64,000 nt of DNA. It comes from Planktothrix sp. PCC 11201 (GTDB taxonomy: Bacteria > Cyanobacteriota > Cyanobacteriia > Cyanobacteriales > Microcoleaceae). Location of the stretch: assembly GCF_900009135.1 (NCBI RefSeq), contig NZ_LT797683.1, forward strand, positions 1-64,000, written 5' to 3'. Shown here piece after piece: positions 35,658 to 45,471 of this stretch. Positions within the stretch are counted from its first letter, which is position 1, and every line of letters begins with the position of its first letter. Below the pieces are notes generated by a model. It had not been told where the DNA came from. It was given only the letters and a program-made list of their open reading frames with translations, and ran no database searches. The position numbers were made by a program, and so were the translations under genes.

Positions 35658-35954
35658 TCAATGTTCCTCTGTTGGTAATTTTGTGAGATTCGGGGTATAA
35701 TTTCCCCAGTTTGATTTTAATGCTGGGTGCGTGTGAACAAAGTTCAAAATTCTTAACAGCCAAAATGTTAAGTTTAAGGTAAAATTGAGGCTGATTTGAC
35801 GCAAATGACATTTTAAACTAATTTTAGTCCGTCAGACTCCTGTGAATTTCTCCCCCCGGTTGTAGTGCTTGGGCACATCCGCAATTTATGATAAAGATGC
35901 GCTTAAGCGCAACAACGGGTTAATCGATATCAGTTTTATCTCCCCCTCCCAACA

Positions 35955-37817
35955 ATGACAAGGTTATCTGATATTTCTCAACTTCGTTCATCTTTTCCCC
36001 GAACTGCGATCGCATTGACTTCCCCATTTTCATTAATGGTACTGCGATCTTTTTCGCCATTTTTATTAATCAGTTTGGGATTAGGACTATTTAACCCCCT
36101 CTGCGGGTTAGCGATTCCCCCGAGAAATCAACAAACGGCTCCAGCGACTACTAATCGTTCTATTCCGGTGATTTATGTAAGTTCTACCCTGGGAAATGAT
36201 GGGGGACAAGGGACGCAACAATCCCCGTTCAAAACAATTACAAAAGCCGTAAGTATGGCTCCCTCAAATACGGCAATTATTTTGGCGCCGGGAACCTATA
36301 GCAGCCAAACGGGGGAACAATTCCCGATTATTTTACATAATAATGTCACCCTTCAGGGGAATCCCAATACCAAGGGAAAAGATATCATCATCACTGGGGG
36401 CGGCTGGTACACCAGCAAAACTTCGGCTCAACAAAATATTACGATGTTGGGGGCAAATAGCTCCAGAATTAGTGGCGTAACAATTACTAATCCCAATCAG
36501 CGAGGTTATGGACTTTGGATCGAATCGAGTTCTTTAATTGTCTCTCAAAATACGTTTACGGGCAATAGCCATGATGGGATTTCTATTGTCGGAATTAGTG
36601 CGCCAATTATTCAAGACAATTCTTTTATTCAAAATGGGGCAAATGGGATCACGATTTATGGAAATTCTCGCCCAGAAATCAGAAATAATGAGTTTCAAAA
36701 TACCGGATTTGGGATTAATATTGCTCAAAATGCAGCCCCTTTTGTGATTGGAAATCGGGTTTTTGATAATAAAGATGGGATTGTGATTCAAGCCAATGCC
36801 CGACCGATTTTAAGAAATAATCAAATTGAAAGAAATCAACGGGATGGAATTGTAGCGATCGCTGAATCCTTACCAGACTTAGGAAATACCCAAGAACCCG
36901 GGGGGAACGTAATTCGCAATAATGGCCGTTATGACCTCAATAACGGTACAAAGGGTCAACAAATCCTGGCCTATGGGAATCAACTGGCGGCCAACAAAAT
37001 TATTGGGCCAATCCAACTGTCCCCCTACCAAACAGCGATGGCGGGGACATCTCCCCTAGCCCGTCAACTCTCGAACCCCACCACCGCCCCAGGGTCTCGG
37101 ACGGGGGTGGCCAATGATCCCACCACCATGACCCCAATTAATACGGCTTCTTCCCTTCCGGTCTATCTTCCAGAATCCAATACGGCTAACCCTAACGGAA
37201 TTCCGGTTCCCGCCGCCCCAACTCGCCCCACCACTCCAGCAGCGGGGATTCCGATTCCAGTTCCGCCCCCGGAGTCTTCCCGTTTACCCCGCCTGCCAAA
37301 TAGTCGTCCTCCCCAACCTGCCCCCAGACCCCAGACCGGAGGTGATAGGGTGCTGGGATTATTAGTGCCAGTGGTTTCTGATTTGATTTTGGGTCGTCCG
37401 GCTCCTGTTCCGGTTCCCCCCCGTACCCGACCCCGCCAAACCCCCCAAGCGATTACTCAACCGCCCCAATCTCAACCGACTTCTGTCGCGGCTATCGGGA
37501 TTTTAGCGGTTCCCGGGCCGGATATTCCGATTGGGTCGGGGGGGGGTTTACTCCCAAATGAGGTGGCGAGTGGAAACCTGGGGGATATCCCTCTAAGTCC
37601 GACGGCCTTGGGATTACGGTATCGGGTGGTGGTGGAAAGTAACAGTGATGCAGACCTTCGCCGTGTGCGGTCGGTTGTCCCTGAAGCCTTTACAACGGTG
37701 GTACAGGGTCGCTCTGTGGTGCAAGCGGGGGCGTTTCGAGATCAATATCGGGCAAATTCACTCTTGCAACAGTTAACCCGCAGTGGGTTGCGAGCCAGAA
37801 TTGAGATGATGAATTAG
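35955..37817 (+). CDS. Secreted parallel beta-helix (DUF1565) protein with SPOR-like end
   Basis: The 620-residue protein has an N-terminal hydrophobic export segment (FLLISLGLGLFNPLCGLA, about 36-53). A DUF1565/right-handed beta-helix follows (about 70-330), with coils such as NSHDGISIVGISAPIIQDNSF and NGITIYGNSRPEIRNNEF. A long Pro-rich low-complexity region comes next (about 370-515). The last 65 residues (VVQAGAFRDQYRANSLLQQLTRSGLRARIEMM) resemble a SPOR domain, which binds denuded peptidoglycan. A cell-wall or division-site-linked carbohydrate-related protein is inferred; no catalytic residues are evident. ATG at 35955 was used. Downstream lies the CRISPR leader. Confidence 0.85.
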   Translation: MTRLSDISQLRSSFPRTAIALTSPFSLMVLRSFSPFLLISLGLGLFNPLCGLAIPPRNQQTAPATTNRSIPVIYVSSTLGNDGGQGTQQSPFKTITKAVSMAPSNTAIILAPGTYSSQTGEQFPIILHNNVTLQGNPNTKGKDIIITGGGWYTSKTSAQQNITMLGANSSRISGVTITNPNQRGYGLWIESSSLIVSQNTFTGNSHDGISIVGISAPIIQDNSFIQNGANGITIYGNSRPEIRNNEFQNTGFGINIAQNAAPFVIGNRVFDNKDGIVIQANARPILRNNQIERNQRDGIVAIAESLPDLGNTQEPGGNVIRNNGRYDLNNGTKGQQILAYGNQLAANKIIGPIQLSPYQTAMAGTSPLARQLSNPTTAPGSRTGVANDPTTMTPINTASSLPVYLPESNTANPNGIPVPAAPTRPTTPAAGIPIPVPPPESSRLPRLPNSRPPQPAPRPQTGGDRVLGLLVPVVSDLILGRPAPVPVPPRTRPRQTPQAITQPPQSQPTSVAAIGILAVPGPDIPIGSGGGLLPNEVASGNLGDIPLSPTALGLRYRVVVESNSDADLRRVRSVVPEAFTTVVQGRSVVQAGAFRDQYRANSLLQQLTRSGLRARIEMMN

Positions 37818-37981
37818 TGTTTTTGGCGACAACCTATAGCTGTTCAAAATGGGAGGGGAAATTTTGGCTCTGAAAGCTCTGTCTGTTATGGGTTTGAGGT
37901 GTCTTAAGGCAGAAAAGAGGTTGTCGGAGTTTCTGAATACCTTATGGGAAAAGGGTTTTGGCGTTTTTTTATTTTTGCCCG

Positions 37982-38010
37982 TTGACAAGTCGATGGCTGA
38001 AATGATACAT
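37982..38010 (+). promoter_or_regulatory. Candidate promoter in the CRISPR leader
   Basis: A perfect TTGACA hexamer (37982-37987) is followed 16-17 bases later by GATACA/ATACAT (38004-38010). This sits about 65 bp upstream of the first CRISPR repeat on the strand expected for array transcription. The 257-bp gap 37818-38074 between the beta-helix gene and the array holds no other gene and is taken as the leader. Confidence 0.5.
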
Positions 38011-38074
38011 TTAGATCAGGTTGTCAGAATCGTACCTCGAAAACCAAATATATCAAGGGTTTCAGAAGCCTGCG

Positions 38075-39356
38075 GTTGAAATAACCTATAATCCCTATCA
38101 GGGATTGAAACATGAGTCTGCTTCCTATGTTTTTGAGCAGTTTCCGTTGAAATAACCTATAATCCCTATCAGGGATTGAAACTTCAACTTGCTGCTGACT
38201 CAACTGCACCCCTTGTTTCGTTGAAATAACCTATAATCCCTATCAGGGATTGAAACCCAATGGGGAGAATACAAGATTCCCTAGCCTGTCCTTGGTTGAA
38301 ATAACCTATAATCCCTATCAGGGATTGAAACAATTAATAAAGGTTCGGGTTTGGCATGATAAAAACGTTGAAATAACCTATAATCCCTATCAGGGATTGA
38401 AACAGCCTAATCTCAAAGCCGTTTGGGAGCATTATAAAGTTGAAATAACCTATAATCCCTATCAGGGATTGAAACTAATAATAAGGAAAATTAAAAGGAA
38501 ATTATCATGGGTGTTGAAATAACCTATAATCCCTATCAGGGATTGAAACGATATTAGTAGTGCGGGGACGGCAGATCAAGCCGTAAGTTGAAATAACCTA
38601 TAATCCCTATCAGGGATTGAAACTTCTTCTTTGATTTCGGGAATGGGAATTATGACAGTTGAAATAACCTATAATCCCTATCAGGGATTGAAACTTTTGT
38701 TTTTGTTTCCAACTAGCAACAAGATTACTGTTGAAATAACCTATAATCCCTATCAGGGATTGAAACCAACGCGCACACGTTCTACTTGAGTCTCAAGATC
38801 GGGTGTTGAAATAACCTATAATCCCTATCAGGGATTGAAACTAGCTGTTTGACAATTTCACTGGAGCCAGACTTTGTTGAAATAACCTATAATCCCTATC
38901 AGGGATTGAAACTGAGTCGGGGGGTCTACATTTTGAAAAGGGGTTTGGTTGAAATAACCTATAATCCCTATCAGGGATTGAAACATTGAAAATATCATGA
39001 TAGTTGATGATTTCAAAAGTTGAAATAACCTATAATCCCTATCAGGGATTGAAACTTCAACGGCAACGCAGCTAGAGACTTAGGGAAAGCGGCTAAGTTG
39101 AAATAACCTATAATCCCTATCAGGGATTGAAACAAATTAGCGGCTTCAACATTTATACTAATACTTTCGTTGAAATAACCTATAATCCCTATCAGGGATT
39201 GAAACTCGGAATCCGCCTGATGAGACTTAGCCCAAAAGTCGAAAGTTGAAATCACCTATAATCCCTATCAGGGATTGAAACGAGATAAGGCATTATTAAA
39301 TCGCGGCGCCCCTCCATGGGTTGAAATCACCTATAATCCCTTTCAGGGATTGAAAC
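38075..39356 (+). CRISPR. CRISPR array, 18 repeats and 17 spacers
   Basis: A 37-bp repeat that starts GTTGAAATAACC and ends CAGGGATTGAAAC occurs 18 times, separated by spacers of 34-41 bp. The repeat contains a 7-bp stem AATCCCT/AGGGATT around a 3-base loop, and ends in ATTGAAAC, the usual crRNA handle of cyanobacterial type I/III arrays. The first 16 repeats appear identical. The last two (39245 and 39320) carry A-to-C in ATCACC, and the last also has CCCTTTCAGGG. Decay at the right end and the candidate promoter on the left both place the leader left and transcription rightward. No cas gene lies in the window, so the subtype cannot be set and the effector must act in trans. Confidence 0.98.
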
Positions 39357-39363
39357 GAATCTA

Positions 39364-39391
39364 GTAATTCGTAATTCGTAATTCGTAATTC
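39364..39391. repeat. Heptamer repeat GTAATTC, 4 units
   Basis: Four exact tandem units of GTAATTC begin seven bases after the last CRISPR repeat, just before the stop codon of the minus-strand permease gene. Two more units of the same sequence are at 44944-44957. Confidence 0.85.
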
Positions 39392-39398
39392 AACTAAT

Positions 39399-40247
39399 TC
39401 ACCCTTTTACCCCTGACCCGGCATCTGTCGGTACAATATAGCGTTGTAATATTAAGAATAATAGTAAAACAGGGGCAATAGAAATCACAGAGCCCGCCGC
39501 AATTAATCGCCAGTCGAGGGAGAATGTTCCGGCTAGGGTTGCTACTCCTAAAGGCATGGTATAGAAGTCCGGCTGGTCTAAAACTAATAGCGGCCAGAGA
39601 AAGTCACTCCACGACCCAATAAACACAAATATTGCTAGGGTAATTAACGCGGGTTTAGCCGCAGGTATCATCACATTCCACCAGATTCCTAATTCTGAAC
39701 AGCCATCAATTCTGGCGGCTTCTTCTAATTCTTTCGGGACACTTTGAAAGGCTTGTCTTAACAGAAATATGCCAAATGCGGAGGCAATACTGGGAAAAAT
39801 AATTCCCAAATAACTATTTCTTAATTCTAATTGTACAGTTAACACATATAACGGAATCATCACAATTTGAAAAGGAATCATGATGGTGGCAATAATGGCT
39901 GTAAAAATGCCATCTCTACCTTTAAAGTTTAATCGCGCTAGGGGATAGGCGGCTAAGGAACAAAACAATAAATTTAAACTGACTGTTAATAGGGCGACAA
40001 AAGAACTATTAAATAAATAACGTCCAAAAGGATTGGTTTGCCAGACTTTAATAAAATTCTGAAATGTCGGTTGACGGGGAATAAATTGGGGTGGAAATTG
40101 AAAGATATTTTCACTGGGAGATTTAAAGGCGGTACTCACTAACCAAATCAGAGGAAATAGCATTAATACAGCAATTATTCCGAGAATAATATAAATAATT
40201 ACTGTTTTTATGGTTTTATTGTTCAATTTAATTAAGCGGGTAAACAA
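39399..40247 (-). CDS. Carbohydrate ABC transporter permease (MalG type)
   Basis: The 282-residue protein has about six membrane helices and the permease signature EAARIDGCSELGIWWNVMIPAAKPAL (EAA loop, about 190-215) that contacts the ATPase. It belongs to the MalG/UgpE branch importing sugars or glycerol-phosphate. The start is not an ATG: a TTG at 40247, overlapping the end of the cyclo-ligase gene by 16 bases, gives the expected N-terminus. The MalF-type partner, ATPase and binding protein are not adjacent. Substrate cannot be told. Confidence 0.9.
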   Translation of the reverse strand: MFTRLIKLNNKTIKTVIIYIILGIIAVLMLFPLIWLVSTAFKSPSENIFQFPPQFIPRQPTFQNFIKVWQTNPFGRYLFNSSFVALLTVSLNLLFCSLAAYPLARLNFKGRDGIFTAIIATIMIPFQIVMIPLYVLTVQLELRNSYLGIIFPSIASAFGIFLLRQAFQSVPKELEEAARIDGCSELGIWWNVMIPAAKPALITLAIFVFIGSWSDFLWPLLVLDQPDFYTMPLGVATLAGTFSLDWRLIAAGSVISIAPVLLLFLILQRYIVPTDAGSGVKG

Positions 40248-40810
40248 TAGGAAACATTAATAAATTGAGAGTCTGTACAAACCGCGTTTAAAGGTTTATC
40301 CCAAGCATCAATTGGTAATTGAGGAAGATAAGCAAAATCAAAAATAATTCCCACTGTTGGAATTAAATTCCATTCGGGTAAACTCAACATTCGGTCATAA
40401 AATCCACCTCCATATCCTAACCGATATCCTTGGGCATCACAAGCAACGGATGGAACTAAGATTAAGTCAACTTCACTGGACTGTAGTTGCATCAAGTTTG
40501 CATCGGGTTCAATAATACCATAACTATTGATATTATAGGTTTCCCCAGGTTGCCAATAATGCCAGGTTAAAGATTGTTCAACACAACGGGGAAATCCCCA
40601 TTTTTTATCGGTGTTACTTAATAATAAACTTAAATCGGGTTCTTGGCGAAAACTGAAATAGGATAAAATCGTTTTTGCTTGTTGAAAAAGTGGGTTATGT
40701 TGTAGGTTTTGACAAAGAAGATCGCTTTTTGATTTCCAATCTATGTGGGATAAAGAACGACGCTGTTTAATGAGTAAACGTCTTAATTCTATTTTGGTTG
40801 AATTTGGCAT
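40232..40810 (-). CDS. 5-formyltetrahydrofolate cyclo-ligase
   Basis: This enzyme converts 5-formyl-THF to methenyl-THF using ATP, returning stored folate to the one-carbon pool. The 192-residue protein has the N-terminal basic region (KIELRRLLIKQRRSLS), the TILSYFSFRQEPDLS strand and the diagnostic GYRLGYGGGFYDRML motif near residue 145. It overlaps the downstream permease gene by 16 bases on the same strand, so they are likely co-transcribed although their functions are unrelated. Confidence 0.95.
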   Translation of the reverse strand: MPNSTKIELRRLLIKQRRSLSHIDWKSKSDLLCQNLQHNPLFQQAKTILSYFSFRQEPDLSLLLSNTDKKWGFPRCVEQSLTWHYWQPGETYNINSYGIIEPDANLMQLQSSEVDLILVPSVACDAQGYRLGYGGGFYDRMLSLPEWNLIPTVGIIFDFAYLPQLPIDAWDKPLNAVCTDSQFINVSYCLPA

Positions 40811-40888
40811 TATTTTTTTATTTAATAAATCTAAATTTTACTATATTTTCCAGTATTAACAGGAATACACGCAAAACAACCATATCTA

Positions 40889-40916
40889 GTAGGGGCGAAC
40901 GGCCGTTCGCCCCTAC
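40889..40916. repeat. 28-bp perfect palindrome GTAGGGG...CCCCTAC
   Basis: This is a perfect 28-bp palindrome with the same GTAGGGG/CCCCTAC ends as the one at 33301 but a different core (CGAACGGCCGTTCG). It lies in the gap between the cyclo-ligase gene start and the RTX gene end. Confidence 0.85.
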
Positions 40917-41040
40917 AGATGGTGTATAATTGGGTATTCTGCGTAAGTCCTGATTAATTTATCACCTAAGTTTATCGTTATCTCTGCTCTCTCCCAAGAA
41001 TTTTTGAGCTAAAGCAGAGACAAAAAATCTAGCCGTTAGA

Positions 41041-43860
41041 TTAAGTCGTAAACCGACTAATATTAAGGTTAGAAGGGTCAACTCCGATTAAGGTTGCTAA
41101 TACTTCTCCATTACTTTCTAACTGAACTAAAGTGGCGTTATTCGTGGGTACAAATATTAATTGTTCAAAGTTTAATCCCCCTAACAAATTGATCTTATCT
41201 TCTTGAATATTAAAATCAAGAATTGTATCGTTTCCGGCGTTGATGGCGATCGCAAATTGATCATTTCCACTGCCGCCAATTAAGGTATCTTCTCCTAAAT
41301 CTCCACTAATAAAATCATTCCCAACTCCGCCTTTAATTAAATCATTTTCTTGACCCCCATACAAAGTATCATTCCCTTCACATCCTTCTAAAATATCGGC
41401 TCCTAAATTACCAAATAACAAGTCATCATCCTGATTACCGCACAGTAAGTCATCATTTTTACCCCCATAAATTGTATCATTTCCTTCATTTCCTTGAAGT
41501 TGATCATCACCCGTATTTCCAAATAAAATATCGTTGCCTAATCCTCCACTTAAAGAGTCATTATCATCTTCACCAAATAATGTATCATCTCCCTCATCTC
41601 CAAAGATTAAATCATTACCAGTATTGCCAAATAAAATATCATTTTCAGTTCCACCACTTAAATAATCATCACCGTTACCGCCAAAAATCCGATCTTCTCC
41701 TTCCATTCCAAAGATAAAGTCTGATTCTTTGTTTCCATAAAGTAAGTCTGAACTAGTACCGCCATTGATAAAATCTGTGCCTTGACCGCCAAAAATCGTA
41801 TCATTACCGATATCTCCTGCTAAATTATCATTCTCTTTCATCCCCAATAAAATATCATCTCCATCCCCACCATTAATAGCTTCACTAATATCAGTTCCCA
41901 TCAAACTATCATTATTTTCAGTACCATTTAAGGTGTTCTGAATGATATTTTGTTGACGACTTGTTTCTATGTCTAAAGCAGCAAAAGGTTGACAGGAACA
42001 GTCATCTTGATTGGGTTCAGGTGTTGGACTTGGGGTTAATACTGGAGTTGGACTCGGTGTCGGACTCGGTGTTGAACCGGGTGTCGGTGCGGGTGTCGGT
42101 GCGGGAGTTGGTGCGGGAGTTGGTGTTGGAGTTGGTGCGGGAGTTGGTGCGGGTGTTGGTGCGGGTGTTGGTGCGGGTGTTGGTGCGGGTGTTGGTGCAG
42201 GAGTTGGTTCGGGTGTTGGTTCGGGAGTCGGTGCGGGAGTCGGTGCGGGAGTTGGTGCGGGAGTTGGTGTGGGAGTTGGTGCGGGAGTCGGAATTGGGGT
42301 AACTGAAAACTCATAAGCACCACTATCAATAATTGAGGTTCCATTTTGATCCCCATCAACAACACGAGGTTGATTATTTTGATCGGTTGTTAATGAATTA
42401 TTGACCCCTGTATCAATCACAGGACTACCGATTAATAAAGGATAAAAATAAGTTCCATTGACATTTTCAAGGGTTCCCAATTGAGGATCAATTTTCTGAA
42501 TATTGGTAGTAGCATTATAATCATTTCCGGTTTGATTGGGATTTCCTGGCCATTGAATATTCCCACCCAAATCCGTGAAACTTCGGTTAGTCTGCTGCTG
42601 AATATTCCAAGAGTTTCCCCCATTATTGGCGGTATTATTATTAAAAATTGTGTTTTGAACTGTAACTTCCGCCCCTGATGATGCAGAAATTGCACCTCCG
42701 ACCCATCCCGCGTAATTATCAGCAATGGTTGTATTAATAATATTAGTCGGGCCATAAACAGCCATCGCCCCGCCATTCCCTTGAGTTGTGGTGGCTTCGG
42801 CTCGATTTCCTGAGAAGGTACTATTAGTAATGGTTGTGGGAGCATCCATCATCCAAATACCACCACCTTGACTCGCTGCGGTATTATTAATAAAAGCAGT
42901 ATTGCTAATATTAAATCCCCGATTTAATCCATTACTGATTTGAACAACAGCACCCCCATTCCCATTATTTCCTCCATTCGGGAGTGGTAAAATTTGATTG
43001 TCTTTAAAAACATTAGATTCAAAAATAACGTTATCTTGGGTTCCAGTAAATAAATAAGCTGCCCCTCCTTCTCCTCGACCGATATTTCCTTCAAAGTTAC
43101 TATTAACAATACTAATGGTTCCTGATGGTTCATTAGTGGTACTGGCGCGATCGGTATAAATAGCCCCACCAAATCCCCGTAAAAAAGGGTTGGGTTTTCC
43201 ATTATCATAGAAAGCCGCCGTGGTTTTATTGTTTAAAAAACTAGAGTTTTCAATGGTTAGTTTGCCATTTAAACTGTTAATTGCTGCGCCATTAATGCCT
43301 TCATTATCAATAAATTGACTATTGGTAACGGTAATATTCTTTGGCCCCCAAAAAGCGATGGCTCCGGCTCCCCGTTCGTCATTAGCTGCGATCGCTTTAT
43401 TGCGATTAAATTGACTATTATTAACGGTTAAATTCCCTTCAAAAGCACTAAAAATAGCTCCGCCACCACCATCAGCGACATTATCATTAAATTTAATATT
43501 ATCAATCGCTAAAATTCCTTGATGGGTGGTCGCAACTCCCGCGCCTCGTTCGGGGGTATAGCCATTATTCAGGGTCAGATTTTTGAGGTTTAAAGTGGTG
43601 GGGGTAACGGAGGTTGAATTGAGATAAAAAATTCTAAATTGATTATTTCCACTGATGATCAGGTTAGAATTATCCATTCCATCCAGGGTTAAATTTTTAC
43701 CCACAGGAATGTCTAATTGTCCGGTGGTCAGGGTGATGGTATTTCCGCCGATTAGAGCGGGACTAAATTTAATCGTATCACCGGAATTGGCTTGCGCGAT
43801 CGCTTCTCTTAATGATCCTAACCCAGAATCTTGATTATTCAGTACCAGTAGTTCAGCCAT
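41041..43860 (-). CDS. Beta-helix exoprotein with Pro-Thr linker and RTX calcium-binding repeats
   Basis: The 939-residue protein begins [32 protein letters not shown] without a cleavable signal. The phrase SLREAI.QAN.GDTI is typical of polymorphic-outer-membrane-like beta-helix proteins. Residues of about 60-510 are beta-helix coils with GGA(I/V) and N(S/T).F motifs. Residues of about 520-615 are an Ala/Glu-Pro-Thr-Pro linker. Residues of about 640-890 are RTX nonapeptides ([22 protein letters not shown] and others) that bind calcium. The layout points to type I secretion with a C-terminal uncleaved signal ([21 protein letters not shown]). A surface or matrix protein is inferred; the transporter is not in the window. 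Confidence 0.9.
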   Translation of the reverse strand: MAELLVLNNQDSGLGSLREAIAQANSGDTIKFSPALIGGNTITLTTGQLDIPVGKNLTLDGMDNSNLIISGNNQFRIFYLNSTSVTPTTLNLKNLTLNNGYTPERGAGVATTHQGILAIDNIKFNDNVADGGGGAIFSAFEGNLTVNNSQFNRNKAIAANDERGAGAIAFWGPKNITVTNSQFIDNEGINGAAINSLNGKLTIENSSFLNNKTTAAFYDNGKPNPFLRGFGGAIYTDRASTTNEPSGTISIVNSNFEGNIGRGEGGAAYLFTGTQDNVIFESNVFKDNQILPLPNGGNNGNGGAVVQISNGLNRGFNISNTAFINNTAASQGGGIWMMDAPTTITNSTFSGNRAEATTTQGNGGAMAVYGPTNIINTTIADNYAGWVGGAISASSGAEVTVQNTIFNNNTANNGGNSWNIQQQTNRSFTDLGGNIQWPGNPNQTGNDYNATTNIQKIDPQLGTLENVNGTYFYPLLIGSPVIDTGVNNSLTTDQNNQPRVVDGDQNGTSIIDSGAYEFSVTPIPTPAPTPTPTPAPTPAPTPAPTPEPTPEPTPAPTPAPTPAPTPAPTPAPTPAPTPTPTPAPTPAPTPAPTPGSTPSPTPSPTPVLTPSPTPEPNQDDCSCQPFAALDIETSRQQNIIQNTLNGTENNDSLMGTDISEAINGGDGDDILLGMKENDNLAGDIGNDTIFGGQGTDFINGGTSSDLLYGNKESDFIFGMEGEDRIFGGNGDDYLSGGTENDILFGNTGNDLIFGDEGDDTLFGEDDNDSLSGGLGNDILFGNTGDDQLQGNEGNDTIYGGKNDDLLCGNQDDDLLFGNLGADILEGCEGNDTLYGGQENDLIKGGVGNDFISGDLGEDTLIGGSGNDQFAIAINAGNDTILDFNIQEDKINLLGGLNFEQLIFVPTNNATLVQLESNGEVLATLIGVDPSNLNISRFTT
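42011..42297. repeat. Pro-Thr coding repeat inside the RTX gene
   Basis: About 290 bp of 12-bp and 6-bp repeats (GGTGCGGGAGTT and variants on the plus strand) encode the PTPAPTP linker of the minus-strand exoprotein. It explains long Val-Gly-rich open frames on the plus strand here. Copy number is likely to vary. Confidence 0.85.
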
Positions 43861-43974
43861 GTTTATATCCCTCTGTTCAACAGAAATTAATCTTTTAAGT
43901 TCTGTTCACTTCTTCTATCTGCTTTGAAAGCATCAGGGAATATGAGTTATTTCTCATTCAAACTTTATTATTTA

Positions 43975-44904
43975 TTACTTAAGTATAGACTCTCTTTTTG
44001 ATGATTCATTTGTAACAAAGTCTAAAATAGATTGCGCTGTGGTTTCGGGTTGTTCTAAATGGGGAACATGACCGGAGTTTTTCACCCAAATTAGTTGGGA
44101 ATGGGGAATAGCGTTTTTAAATTTAGACGCATCTTTGGTTCCTAATATTTTATCATGATCGCCCCATAAAATCAAGGTCGGTTGTTGAATTTTTTGCAAT
44201 TGATTACCAAACTTTCCATAGCCTCCGGTTTTACTAAAGCGAATTAATGCTTGATTCCAACCCATCGCTTCTAAATGCAAGGCGGCACAAATTTGAGCAT
44301 CAACAGACGCAAAAGTTTTATCAAAATAAGCACTTTCACTAATCGCTTGACGGACTTTAGGATTCCTTAAAAATTCCGTAGCTAAATAATCAAAAGGCGG
44401 TAATAAAAACTTACCCATAACTGGCCCTGGTTTCATGCCCGCACTGTCTAATAATACCAAAGATTTCACCGCTTCAGGATACAATAGGGTAAAATCCAGG
44501 GCAACTGCACCCCCCATGGAAGCCCCAACCAAAATCACAGGTTGATTAATTAAAGTTTGCCAGAATGAATATAAATGAGTCGCTATTTCCGAGCGATTTA
44601 ACTTAAATTCTGTTTCCCGTTCTGTAAATCCAAACCCTAAAATATCCACGGCAAAAGTTTCATTTTCTGAAGCTAATAATGGTAATAATCGCCGATATTC
44701 AAAAACAGAACTATCAAATCCATGAATTAATAAAATTGGGGTTCTCCCCTGCCCTTGACGAATATAAGTAGTTTGAATCGGTTGCTTTCGTAAGGGGGTA
44801 GAAATAGGTTCACATTTGAGATTTTTAGCCAAGGCGATCGAAGTGGCTTCGGTTAATTTGTGTACAGATTCGGGGAGAAAACTCGGAAACATATTTTCAG
44901 TCAT
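43975..44904 (-). CDS. Alpha/beta hydrolase
   Basis: The 309-residue protein has the alpha/beta hydrolase fold: oxyanion strand ILLIHGFDSS, nucleophile elbow GASMGG (Ser near residue 130), and a late SGHVPHLEQPE carrying the catalytic His, with WGDHDKILG giving the Asp. No signal peptide is visible. The substrate is unknown; lipase/esterase or C-C hydrolase activities are all possible. The listed ATG (44902-44904) lies inside a TCATCAG heptamer array. The second ATG at 44890-44892 (MFPSFLPES) is equally plausible, since neither has a clear ribosome-binding site. Confidence 0.87.
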   Translation of the reverse strand: MTENMFPSFLPESVHKLTEATSIALAKNLKCEPISTPLRKQPIQTTYIRQGQGRTPILLIHGFDSSVFEYRRLLPLLASENETFAVDILGFGFTERETEFKLNRSEIATHLYSFWQTLINQPVILVGASMGGAVALDFTLLYPEAVKSLVLLDSAGMKPGPVMGKFLLPPFDYLATEFLRNPKVRQAISESAYFDKTFASVDAQICAALHLEAMGWNQALIRFSKTGGYGKFGNQLQKIQQPTLILWGDHDKILGTKDASKFKNAIPHSQLIWVKNSGHVPHLEQPETTAQSILDFVTNESSKRESILK

Positions 44905-44923
44905 CAGTCATCAGTCATCAGTT
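44901..44923. repeat. Heptamer repeat TCATCAG
   Basis: Three exact TCATCAG units plus a partial fourth overlap the proposed start codon of the alpha/beta hydrolase gene. Reading on the minus strand they give CTGATGA units, which create the upstream ATG. Confidence 0.75.
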
Positions 44924-45006
44924 TATCGCAAGATTACCCATTCGTAATTCGTAATTCCCCATTGTGAGTTTGTCGAGTTCACAAAATATGGGTTGTGGTG
45001 TTGAAT

Positions 45007-45225
45007 TTAGGCGATCGCAGAGACTTCATTCACAACGGCAATTTTTCCGCGCAACAGTGACCGTAACACCCGGTCAATACACATCCGTTCTTCTTCGGGT
45101 AAGGAGTCGTCCAAAATCGCGGCCATTAATCCGTAGCGGTCGGCTTGGGTTAAACAGTGGTTATCAGCGATGGAAGCAACCATTTCAGTAATCGCACCGG
45201 GCAGAAGATTAACGTAGGGCATCAT
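45007..45225 (-). CDS. Small conserved cyanobacterial protein, function unknown
   Basis: The 72-residue protein reads as a compact, mostly helical soluble protein (LLPGAITEMVASIADNHCLTQADRYGLMAAILDDSLPEEERMCIDRVLRSL) with no membrane segment or known motif. Proteins of this length and pattern are widespread in cyanobacteria next to unrelated genes, but I cannot name a function. A start at either of the two adjacent Met codons is possible. It is on the same strand as, and 100 bp upstream of, the alpha/beta hydrolase gene. Confidence 0.65.
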   Translation of the reverse strand: MMPYVNLLPGAITEMVASIADNHCLTQADRYGLMAAILDDSLPEEERMCIDRVLRSLLRGKIAVVNEVSAIA

Positions 45226-45471
45226 GGCTAGACCTTGAACTCGACACTTTTATCATCTCGTATTCCCCCGGTTTGGGGGGTGATTGATTTAGGTCTGGTT
45301 AAGTGATGTTTCCGTAGAAATTATGTGACCAATATCACCACAAGCGATTAAGCACCTAATACAATGATTACTCAAGCACCGAATGAACACAACAATGGAA
45401 TGTTTAAAAAATGCTGTTATAATCCATTCAATACCCGAACTTAAGCCAACACCCATTTGAGCAATCAACTG

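Noticed and set aside
35658-35954. Possible TPP riboswitch upstream of thiE
   Set aside because: The conserved CTGAGA and ACC..GAACCTGA elements were not seen on the minus strand before the thiE start.
38024-39255. Open frames in the CRISPR array (38024-38209 and 39013-39255 minus, 38250-38522 plus)
   Set aside because: They translate the repeat itself (FQSLIGIIGYFN on the minus strand, EITYNPYQGLK on the plus strand) with spacers in between; they are array shadows, not genes.
41961-42365. Val-Gly and Pro-His-rich frames over the RTX linker
   Set aside because: Low-complexity frames that come from the Pro-Thr coding repeat of the real minus-strand gene.
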